Of a stretch of 9,837 nt of DNA, positions 1 through 6,481 are shown piece after piece. The position numbers were made by a program, and so were the translations under genes. Source of the DNA: Clostridiales bacterium UBA1389 (GTDB lineage Bacteria; Bacillota; Clostridia; Oscillospirales; CAG-382); contig DBQR01000047.1 in assembly GCA_002305335.1 (NCBI GenBank), positions 7,824-17,660 on the forward strand, written 5' to 3'. The notes beneath the pieces are model-generated. The model was not told the DNA's origin, made no database searches, and saw nothing but the letters and a program-made list of their open reading frames with translations. The stretch's first letter is position 1. Each line of letters starts with the position of its first letter.

Positions 1-2614
1 TTAATGCCTCAAGCAGGCTTTCTTTTAAGGCAAGCTGTTTGGAAAGCTTCTCCCTTTCGTTTTCCACAACTCTTGCGGGGGCTTTGGAAACAAACTCGTC
101 ATTGTTAAGCTTACGGCTTATGAATTCGATTTCCTTTTCGCACTTATCAAGTTCCTTTTTAAGCCTTTCCTTTTCGGCCCGGGTGTCAACCATATCCCCC
201 AACGGGATATAAATTGTTGCCGCATGGGTTATTGCCTGGGTGCTGTCGGGAAGAACAAAGTCGTCTTTAATAAATTCCACCGACGAAGCCGACGCAAGGG
301 AGGTGAAATACCTTTCCGAATTGCCGAAAACGTCTTCCCTGTCGGTCTTTATATAAAGCCGTGTCTTTCTTGACGGGGGAACGTTCCGTTCGGCGCGGCA
401 GTTTCTTATTGCCCTTATGACATTAATTATTTCGTTCATAACCGCTTCTTCGGTATTGAAATCAAGCTTTTCGTTATAAACGGGGTAGGAGGAAATCATA
501 ATGCTTTCTTCCTTCTGGGGCAGCGACTGCCAAATTTCCTCGGTTATAAAGGGCATAAAGGGGTGCAACAGCTTCATGGTGTTTGACAACACATAGGTAA
601 GCACCCTCCGGGCGGCAGCGGAACCTTCGCTGCCCTTTTGGTTTAGGCGGCTTTTTACCAGCTCGATATACCAGTCGCAAAAAATATCCCAAATAAAGTC
701 ATACAGCTTCTGAACGGCAATACCCAGCTCGAATTTTTCAAGGTTTTCGGTTGCTTCCTTAACAAGGGTGTTGTACAACGAAAGTACCCATTTGTCCTCT
801 GTTTCAAGGCCGGTTAAATCAATTTCATCGGTGGGGTAATCCCCTTCAAGATTCATTAACACAAACCTGGCGGCGTTCCAGATTTTATTGGCGAAATTCC
901 GGGAGGCTTCCACTTTTTCATCGGAAAACCGCATATCATTCCCCGGAGAATTGCCGGTGGCAAGGGCGAACCGCAGGGCGTCGGCGCCGTATTTGTCTAT
1001 GATTTCAAGGGGATCGATTCCGTTGCCTAAGGATTTTGACATCTTTCTCCCCAAAGCGTCCCTTACAAGGCCGTGGATAAGGACGGTGGAGAAGGGTCTT
1101 TCCTCCATACACTCCATACCCATGGTAATCATTCTTGCCACCCAGAAGGGGATAATGTCATAACCGGTAACAAGGACGGAAGTGGGATAATAAAATTTAA
1201 GGTCTTCGGTGTTTTCCGGCCAGCCAAGGGTGGAAAAAGGCCAGAGACCGGAGGAAAACCAGGTGTCAAGCACGTCCTCATCCTGCCGCATGGGGGCGCC
1301 GCAGTCGGGGCATTTTTCCACCTTATCCTTTGAAACCACCATCCTGCCGCAGCAGTCGCAGTAGTAGGCGGGAATCCTGTGTCCCCACCAAAGCTGACGG
1401 GAAATGCACCAGTCTCTTATATTCTTCATCCAGTTAAGGTATATTTTCGCAAACCTTTCGGGGATAAATTTTATATCCCCCTTTTCAACGACTTCGATAG
1501 CCTTTTTAGCCAAAGGCTCCATTTTAACAAACCACTGGTCGGAAGTCAGAGGTTCGATAACCGTGCCGCAGCGGTAGCATTTACCCACATTGTGGACATG
1601 GGGTACCACTTTTACAAGGAAACCCTGTTCCTCAAGGTCTTTGACGATTGCCTTGCGGGCGGTGTACCTGTCCATACCTCCGTATTTTCCGCCGTTGGAG
1701 TTTATGGCGCCGTCCCCGTTCATGACAACTATCTGCTCAAGGTTATGACGCTGGCCCACCACAAAGTCGTTGGGGTCGTGGGCGGGGGTTATCTTAACGC
1801 AGCCGGTACCGAAATCCTTGTCCACATATTCGTCGGCAATTACGGGTATTTCCCTCCCCACAAGGGGCAAAATCAGGGTTTTGCCTATAAGCCGGGAATA
1901 CCTTTCGTCCTCGGGGTTTACCGCCACTGCGGTATCCCCGAGCATGGTTTCGGGACGGGTGGTGGCGATTTCCACAAAACCCTCCTCCCCCTTGACGGGG
2001 TAGCGGATATGCCAGAAATGACCCTCCATTTCGTCGTATTCCACCTCGGCGTCCGACAGGGCGGTGGTACAGTCGGGGCACCAGTTGATGATCCGGTGGC
2101 CTCTGTATATCAGCCCCTTTTCATATAGGCTGACGAAGGTTTCCAGAACCGCCTTTGAGCAGCCTTCGTCCATGGTAAACCGTTCCCTTGTCCAGTCGCA
2201 GGAGGAACCTAACTTCTTAAGCTGGTTTATTATTCTTGATCCGTACCGGTTTTTCCATTCCCAGACCCTGTTTAAAAATTCCTCCCTGCCAAGGTCGTAT
2301 TTGGTTTTTCCCTCGGTTTTGCGGATATGTTCCTCCACCTTTATCTGGGTGGCGATTCCCGCATGGTCGGTGCCGGGTACCCAGAGGGTGTCGTTTCCCT
2401 GCATACGCTTAAAGCGGATTAGAATGTCCTGAAGCGTTTCGTCGAGGGCGTGTCCCATGTGTAATTGTCCGGTTACATTCGGGGGAGGAATTACTATTGT
2501 AAATGGGGTTTTGGTTTTATCCCCCTTTGGGGTGAAAAAGCCCTTTTCGCTCCAGAAGGCGTATAATTTATCCTCCACCTGAGAAGGGTTGTATTTTTTA
2601 TCAAGCTCTTTCAT
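1..2614 (-). CDS. valS: Valyl-tRNA synthetase, 3' end cut by the window edge
   Basis: Class I aminoacyl-tRNA synthetase that charges tRNA-Val with valine in the cytoplasm and edits mischarged threonine. The frame is open from the ATG at 2614 to the window edge, giving 871 codons without a stop; the TAA-like triplet at 1-3 is out of frame, so a short C-terminal end is missing. Visible landmarks: PPPNVTG followed by HMGH (residues 52-55), the editing-domain signature TTRPETMLGDTAV near residue 220, TPAHDPNDF near 275, cysteine pairs CYRC (346-349), CDCC (419-422) and CPDC (435-438) that may bind zinc, KMSKS (524-528, bases 1031-1045), an anticodon-binding region beginning near NFANKIWNAARF (about 575), and a charged C-terminal coiled coil from about 810, typical of ValS. 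HMGH and KMSKS are in the same frame, so no net frameshift lies between them. AAGGAG at 2630-2625, overlapping the end of the upstream gene, supports this start. It is the third gene after pcrA and the DUF1015 gene, with a 6-bp gap. Confidence 0.97.
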   Translation of the reverse strand, partial: MKELDKKYNPSQVEDKLYAFWSEKGFFTPKGDKTKTPFTIVIPPPNVTGQLHMGHALDETLQDILIRFKRMQGNDTLWVPGTDHAGIATQIKVEEHIRKTEGKTKYDLGREEFLNRVWEWKNRYGSRIINQLKKLGSSCDWTRERFTMDEGCSKAVLETFVSLYEKGLIYRGHRIINWCPDCTTALSDAEVEYDEMEGHFWHIRYPVKGEEGFVEIATTRPETMLGDTAVAVNPEDERYSRLIGKTLILPLVGREIPVIADEYVDKDFGTGCVKITPAHDPNDFVVGQRHNLEQIVVMNGDGAINSNGGKYGGMDRYTARKAIVKDLEEQGFLVKVVPHVHNVGKCYRCGTVIEPLTSDQWFVKMEPLAKKAIEVVEKGDIKFIPERFAKIYLNWMKNIRDWCISRQLWWGHRIPAYYCDCCGRMVVSKDKVEKCPDCGAPMRQDEDVLDTWFSSGLWPFSTLGWPENTEDLKFYYPTSVLVTGYDIIPFWVARMITMGMECMEERPFSTVLIHGLVRDALGRKMSKSLGNGIDPLEIIDKYGADALRFALATGNSPGNDMRFSDEKVEASRNFANKIWNAARFVLMNLEGDYPTDEIDLTGLETEDKWVLSLYNTLVKEATENLEKFELGIAVQKLYDFIWDIFCDWYIELVKSRLNQKGSEGSAAARRVLTYVLSNTMKLLHPFMPFITEEIWQSLPQKEESIMISSYPVYNEKLDFNTEEAVMNEIINVIRAIRNCRAERNVPPSRKTRLYIKTDREDVFGNSERYFTSLASASSVEFIKDDFVLPDSTQAITHAATIYIPLGDMVDTRAEKERLKKELDKCEKEIEFISRKLNNDEFVSKAPARVVENEREKLSKQLALKESLLEAL

Positions 2615-2620
2615 ACTCTA

Positions 2621-3886
2621 TTAACTCCTTTTTTGCCCTTCCCCGAACTGGTTTATTACAAGCCCGGTTATAAGTTTGGGGTAAAAATAGGTTGATTTCT
2701 GGGGCATTTTCTTTCCCGCGGCGGCCACCGCTTTAATCTGGCCTACCCTGGTGGGGTTGAGAATAAAGGCGGCGGAGGCTTTTTGGGTATCCACATACTC
2801 CTTTGCTTCGTTGATGCTGCGGGTATATATTAAGTTCTTCTGGCTTGCCATATTGGCTTTGTCTATTCCTAAATGCTTTTCAAGAACAAGGTCGTGAAGC
2901 ACCGAAACATCCAGATCGTTTATTACGCTTGCTTTGAGATACTGTTCGTTTTTCAGGACAAACAGCCAAAATCCCCCCTTGCCGGTGTAAAGGGCAAAGG
3001 CTTTTCTGTCGGAAAAGGTGTTTAAAGTTTCCTCAACTTTATTAAAATCGTTATAAAAGCTTATGTCGAAATCTTGGTCTGCGGCAGATGCCAGTTTCTC
3101 CGCGTCCACATCCATATTCACTATCACCCGGTGGGTGGGGAGCACCGTAAGACCGGGGCTGTCCATATCCACAATCGTCATAAGCACATAGCCGCTGTCG
3201 GCCTCTATATTGTTTTCGACACAATACTTGTTAAACTGGTTGGCCGTTTCATAGCGGTGATGGCCGTCGGCGATGAAAAGCTGTTTGCCGGCAAAGAAGG
3301 AAACAATATCGTTAATGGTGTTTTTGTCGGAAATTTTCCAGAGCCGATGGGTTATGTCTTCGCCGTCGGTGAATTCCGTCAGGGGGATATCTTTTTTATA
3401 TTCGTCAATAATATTCTGAATATACCCCTTTTCGTCATTAAACAGGGAATAAACCGAGGAAAAGTTGCAAAAGGTTTCGCTCATCAGGTCGAAGCGGTCC
3501 TTTTTGGCTTTGGAAAGGGTTTCTTCGTGGGGGAGTACGATTTGTTCGGAAAAATCATAGGTTTTGCAAAGGCAGACCAACCCGTCGAAAAGATGAGTTT
3601 TCCCCTTCAGGGTAAACTCCTCTTCGTATATGAAAATGCCCTCCCTCTGATCCTTTTCCAGAATCCCCTTGGAAACGAATTCGTCCAGCAGCCTTTTGGC
3701 TTCCCTGTACTTGACGTTGTCGTCCCCTTCGGGGAGTTCGAGGCGAATAAGGTTATAGGGGGATTTTTCGCATAATTCCCTTCTTAATTCGCTGTTTACA
3801 ATGTCGTAGGGGGGGCAGACGTTGTTTTGAATCCTTCCCGCTTTCCGGGTGTACCGGAGGGGTTTGAATGCTTTGATTTCAGCCAT
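2621..3886 (-). CDS. DUF1015 family protein (COG4198), function unknown
   Basis: A 421-residue protein recognised as DUF1015 by its conserved blocks: an N-terminal IKAFKPLRY, CPPYDIV (24-30), SPYNLIRLELPEG (42-54), LPHEETLSKAKKDR (118-131), ADGHHRYETA (206-215), LPTHRVI (249-255) and a C-terminal NPTRVGQIKAVAAAGKKMPQKS block (377-398). The length is normal for the family. There is no signal peptide or membrane segment, so it should be cytoplasmic. No biochemical role is assigned to the family as far as I know. The GHHR motif resembles by eye the nucleotide-site motif of ParB/SerK-like proteins, but this is only a suggestion. The ATG at 3886 is the only conventional start downstream of the pcrA stop in this frame; the upstream in-frame codons contain no ATG, GTG or TTG. 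Its ribosome binding site is unusual (see the hairpin at 3893-3912). It sits between pcrA and valS in an apparent operon. Confidence 0.9.
   Translation of the reverse strand: MAEIKAFKPLRYTRKAGRIQNNVCPPYDIVNSELRRELCEKSPYNLIRLELPEGDDNVKYREAKRLLDEFVSKGILEKDQREGIFIYEEEFTLKGKTHLFDGLVCLCKTYDFSEQIVLPHEETLSKAKKDRFDLMSETFCNFSSVYSLFNDEKGYIQNIIDEYKKDIPLTEFTDGEDITHRLWKISDKNTINDIVSFFAGKQLFIADGHHRYETANQFNKYCVENNIEADSGYVLMTIVDMDSPGLTVLPTHRVIVNMDVDAEKLASAADQDFDISFYNDFNKVEETLNTFSDRKAFALYTGKGGFWLFVLKNEQYLKASVINDLDVSVLHDLVLEKHLGIDKANMASQKNLIYTRSINEAKEYVDTQKASAAFILNPTRVGQIKAVAAAGKKMPQKSTYFYPKLITGLVINQFGEGQKRS
2625..2630 (-). promoter_or_regulatory. Ribosome binding site of valS inside the preceding gene
   Basis: AAGGAG on the minus strand lies in the last codons of the DUF1015 gene, with 10 bases between GGAG and the valS ATG. 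The site fixes the valS start. Because ribosomes finishing the upstream gene pass over it, translation of the two genes is probably coupled (inference). Confidence 0.75.
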
Positions 3887-3892
3887 AATCCG

Positions 3893-3912
3893 CCTATGCC
3901 GAAGGGCATAGG
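3893..3912 (-). promoter_or_regulatory. Hairpin between Shine-Dalgarno and start codon of the DUF1015 gene
   Basis: A perfect 8-bp inverted repeat (CCTATGCC / GGCATAGG) with a 4-base loop CTTC lies in the 57-bp gap after pcrA. On the transcript, a good Shine-Dalgarno (AAGGAAGG) is immediately 5' of it and the true ATG at 3886 is 6 bases 3' of it. If the hairpin folds, the distance from GGAAGG to the ATG falls from about 31 to about 11 bases, which suits initiation. The stem also buries an ATG (3909-3907) that would start a 37-codon ORF in another frame. There is no U-tract after the stem on this strand, so it does not look like a terminator. The structure is seen in the sequence; the role is inferred. 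Confidence 0.6.
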
Positions 3913-3943
3913 TTTCACCTTCCTTTTTGTTTATAGTTTTCCT

Positions 3944-6283
3944 TTATTGCTTTTCCAGCTTGGCAAAGGAGGCCATAAGCTTTTTTACTGTTCCGTTTTC
4001 GAATTCAACTTCGATTAAAGCGTCGCTTCCCATGCTTTCACAGGAAAGCACAACCCCTTTTCCGAAAAATTTGTGTTCCACCCGGTCCCCTGCCCTGAAG
4101 TCGAAGGCTTTCTTGCTTTCCTTTTCGGCAGGTTTGTAAAAGGGGGAGCTTTCTTTTCCGGAATTTTTCAGGGGCTTTTCATTAATATACTTAGGTTCTG
4201 AAAACTTTGTTTTTTCGCCGTAATCGAGAAGGTTTTTCGGTATTTCCTCCAGAAAGTCCGAAACCCTTGTATGGGAGGTAAAGCCGTAAAGGGTGCGGCT
4301 CTGGGTGTGGGTGATGTATAGTTTCTCCTTTGCCCGGGTTATCGCCACATAGCAAAGGCGGCGTTCTTCTTCAATGTTGCCTTCCTGAATCGACATGGCG
4401 GAGGGGAAAACCCCCTCCTCGAAGGCGGCGATGAACACCACCGGAAATTCCAGCCCCTTTGCCGAATGGACCGTCATCAACGATACCGATTCGCTGTTTT
4501 CGTCATAGTCGTCGGTGTCGGAATACAGAGAAATTTCCTCAAGGAATCCCTCAAGGGTGGGATTTTCGGCAGACTGTTCGTAAAGCAGACCGGTGGAGGC
4601 AAATTCCTTTACAATTTCAAGCCTTTCCTTTTCCCCTTCGGCTATAAGCTCCTCCTCATAGCCGGTTCTTGAAATAACCTCGTTTATAAGGTCGGAAACC
4701 CCGTTTTGGCCGGCAAAATCCTTGAGTTCGGCAATAAGGGAATAGAATTTTTCCAGTCTTGGGTAAACCCGGCTTAATTCGGGGTATTTTGAAGCATTTT
4801 TGGCGATTTCCATCATGGAAATGCCTTCCCTTGCCGATAGGGCGGAAAGGGCATCCACCGTGGCGTCCCCTATCTGCCGTTTCGGAACATTTATTATTCT
4901 GCGCAATCTGGTTTCGTCGTTGGGGTTGGAAATAACCGAAAGGTAGGCGACAATATCTTTAATTTCTTTTCTGTCCAAAAAGCTTATCCCGCCGAAAACC
5001 CTGTAGGGAATGCCGTTTCTCCTCAAAGCCATTTCAAGGGAGTTGGCTATTGCGTTTATCCTGTACAGCACCGCAATGTTTTTTAAGGAGGTGCCGTAGG
5101 CTTTAAGCTTCATAATTTCGCCGCAGATAAATTCGGCTTCCTCATACTGGGTGTAAAGGCATCTCAGGGTTATTTTCTCCCCTTCGTTCCCCGCAGACCA
5201 GAGATTTTTGCCTTTACGCCCCCTGTTGTTGGAAATAACCGCATTTGCCGCGTCAAGGATAACCCTGGTGGAACGGTAGTTCTGCTCTAATTTGATAATT
5301 TCCGCTTCCCTAAAGGAACGGTCGAAATTAAGAATATTTTCAACGGTGGCGCCCCTGAAGGAATAAATCGACTGGTCGTCGTCCCCCACCACGCAGACAT
5401 TTCCCCTTCCCTTTCCCAGTAAAATCACAAGACGGTTCTGGGATGGGTTGGTGTCCTGATATTCATCCACAAGTATGTATTCAAACTGCCTTTGATAATA
5501 GTGCAGCACTTCCGGGTATTTTTCAAAGAGAATGAGCGTATAAAGGATGATATCGTCAAAGTCAAGAGCGTTGTATTCCTTCAGGGCTTTCTGGTATTTT
5601 TCATAGATTTCCGCAATCTGCCTTGCCCGCAAATCCCTGTAATCGTATTCCGCGTCTTCGGGAAGGGTCCGGTTTTCCTTGTAATTCGATATTGCGGAGG
5701 TAACCGCCTTCACCGGAAGGTATTTTTCGTCGATTTTATTGTCCTTCATTATCCGGCTTACCAGACGCTTTGAATCCTCGGCGTCATATATGGTAAAACT
5801 ATTGGAAAAGCCGATCAAATGGATATGTTTCCGTAAAATCCGTGCGCATACCGAATGGAAGGTGCCCGCCCAGATGGATTTCGCCTCGTCCCCTAACATA
5901 GTCATAAGCCGGCTTTTAAATTCCTCCGCCGCTTTGTTGGTGAAGGTTATGCAAAGGACGTTTTCGGGGCAGGCAGGCCGGCAGGAAATGCTTTTCAGCG
6001 CTTCTTCAAGGTCTTTCCTTGTCCCGTTCAGGGCGGTTTTCATTTTTTCGAGAATTTCGTTTGCGTTTTCAGGAAGAGTGCTGTCGTTTAAAATATCGCC
6101 GAATTTTATTATATTATATATCCGGTTTACCAGGACGGTGGTTTTTCCGCTCCCCGCCCCCGCCAGCACAAGCAAGGGTCCTTTAACCGTACAGACGGCT
6201 TTCCGCTGCATTTCATTAAGGCCCGAATAAAGCCGGTTTATGCACATTTTTTTATATTCAAAAAAGGTTCTGCCGTCCGTCAT
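3944..6283 (-). CDS. pcrA: ATP-dependent 3'-5' DNA helicase PcrA (UvrD/Rep superfamily 1)
   Basis: A 779-residue superfamily 1A helicase that unwinds DNA in repair, rolling-circle replication and clearance of stalled RNA polymerase or recombination filaments. Motifs in order: Q-motif region GLNEMQRKAV (21-30), Walker A AGAGSGKTT (41-49), FTNKAA (114-119), TFHSVCARIL (141-150), Walker B LVDEYQDTNPSQ (271-282), VVGDDDQSIYSFRGA (298-312), LEQNYRST (332-339), MTVHSAKGLEFP (603-614) and VAITRAKEKLYI (646-657). The C-terminus (about 728-779, FRAGDRVEHKFFGKGVV to the end) is the Tudor-like domain found in PcrA/UvrD, which contacts RNA polymerase in the family. About 40 extra residues lie between Walker A and the FTNKAA motif (roughly 60-105). 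GGAG at 6295-6292 with 8-base spacing supports the start at 6283; the protein has about 20 residues before the usual GLN start region. It is the first gene of the leftward operon, with its own promoter at 6357-6385. Confidence 0.97.
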   Translation of the reverse strand: MTDGRTFFEYKKMCINRLYSGLNEMQRKAVCTVKGPLLVLAGAGSGKTTVLVNRIYNIIKFGDILNDSTLPENANEILEKMKTALNGTRKDLEEALKSISCRPACPENVLCITFTNKAAEEFKSRLMTMLGDEAKSIWAGTFHSVCARILRKHIHLIGFSNSFTIYDAEDSKRLVSRIMKDNKIDEKYLPVKAVTSAISNYKENRTLPEDAEYDYRDLRARQIAEIYEKYQKALKEYNALDFDDIILYTLILFEKYPEVLHYYQRQFEYILVDEYQDTNPSQNRLVILLGKGRGNVCVVGDDDQSIYSFRGATVENILNFDRSFREAEIIKLEQNYRSTRVILDAANAVISNNRGRKGKNLWSAGNEGEKITLRCLYTQYEEAEFICGEIMKLKAYGTSLKNIAVLYRINAIANSLEMALRRNGIPYRVFGGISFLDRKEIKDIVAYLSVISNPNDETRLRRIINVPKRQIGDATVDALSALSAREGISMMEIAKNASKYPELSRVYPRLEKFYSLIAELKDFAGQNGVSDLINEVISRTGYEEELIAEGEKERLEIVKEFASTGLLYEQSAENPTLEGFLEEISLYSDTDDYDENSESVSLMTVHSAKGLEFPVVFIAAFEEGVFPSAMSIQEGNIEEERRLCYVAITRAKEKLYITHTQSRTLYGFTSHTRVSDFLEEIPKNLLDYGEKTKFSEPKYINEKPLKNSGKESSPFYKPAEKESKKAFDFRAGDRVEHKFFGKGVVLSCESMGSDALIEVEFENGTVKKLMASFAKLEKQ

Positions 6284-6312
6284 TCTTTTTTCTCCAATAC
6301 AAACCCGTTACG

Positions 6313-6346
6313 CCGGCGGCAAAAAGGGGAAGCCGGAAACCGCCGG
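6313..6346 (-). promoter_or_regulatory. GC-rich 5'-terminal leader hairpin of the pcrA transcript
   Basis: CCGGCGG and CCGCCGG, perfectly complementary over 7 all-GC pairs, enclose a 20-base loop. The predicted pcrA start of transcription is around 6348-6351, so the stem would begin within about five bases of the 5' end of the mRNA. No U-tract follows, which argues against a terminator. Terminal stems of this sort can protect mRNA from 5' exonucleases; that role here is inference. Confidence 0.45.
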
Positions 6347-6356
6347 GCAATAAATT

Positions 6357-6385
6357 ATTATATAATGAAGGGGGAAAAAAATCAA
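6357..6385 (-). promoter_or_regulatory. Sigma-A-type promoter of the pcrA operon
   Basis: On the minus strand, -35 TTGATT (6385-6380), a 17-bp spacer, and a consensus -10 TATAAT (6362-6357). The start of transcription should fall near 6348-6351, leaving a leader of about 65 bases before the pcrA ATG. Box quality, ideal spacing and position in a divergent intergenic region make this a strong call. Confidence 0.8.
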
Positions 6386-6431
6386 TGCTTTTTTCAAATA
6401 AGGTCCAAACCGGTATTTAAGCAATTTTATG

Positions 6432-6460
6432 TTGATTTTTTACGCATCTGAGAGTATAAT
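6432..6460 (+). promoter_or_regulatory. Sigma-A-type promoter of the histidine kinase operon
   Basis: -35 TTGATT (6432-6437), a 17-bp spacer, and a consensus -10 TATAAT (6455-6460). Transcription should start near 6466-6468, so the leader is only about 15 bases. The boxes are identical to those of the pcrA promoter on the other strand, and 46 bp separate the two -35 elements. Confidence 0.82.
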
Positions 6461-6469
6461 TTTGAAGAC

Positions 6470-6474
6470 GGAGG
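6470..6474 (+). promoter_or_regulatory. Ribosome binding site of the histidine kinase
   Basis: GGAGG followed by 7 bases and the ATG at 6482, an ideal arrangement that fixes the start. It begins only a few bases after the predicted start of transcription, so there is almost no leader in which other control elements could sit. Confidence 0.85.
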
Positions 6475-6481
6475 TGTTTTT

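Noticed and set aside
1379..2128. A 249-codon plus-strand ORF opposite valS
   Set aside because: It is in exact codon-on-codon register with valS, where antisense stops arise only from TTA, CTA and TCA codons that this gene seldom uses. It has no ribosome binding site and reads like a shadow; valS motifs run through the same bases.
3074..3775. A 233-codon plus-strand ORF opposite the DUF1015 gene
   Set aside because: Same antisense codon register as the sense gene, no upstream ribosome binding site, and hydrophobic low-information composition. The sense strand holds conserved family blocks.
3796..3909. A 37-codon leader ORF overlapping the DUF1015 start
   Set aside because: It has a well-placed Shine-Dalgarno, but its composition shows nothing protein-like and its ATG is buried in a perfect stem. 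I treat it as a decoy rather than a gene.
3893..3912. Reading the CCTATGCC/GGCATAGG hairpin as a terminator
   Set aside because: On the minus strand no U-tract follows. On the plus strand an interrupted T-rich stretch follows, but no plus-strand gene lies upstream.
6386..6431. Operator between the divergent promoters (TGCTT/AAGCA and AAATA/TATTT repeats, ACCGGT core)
   Set aside because: The half-sites are short, unevenly spaced and not on one axis of symmetry; such matches are expected by chance in AT-rich sequence.
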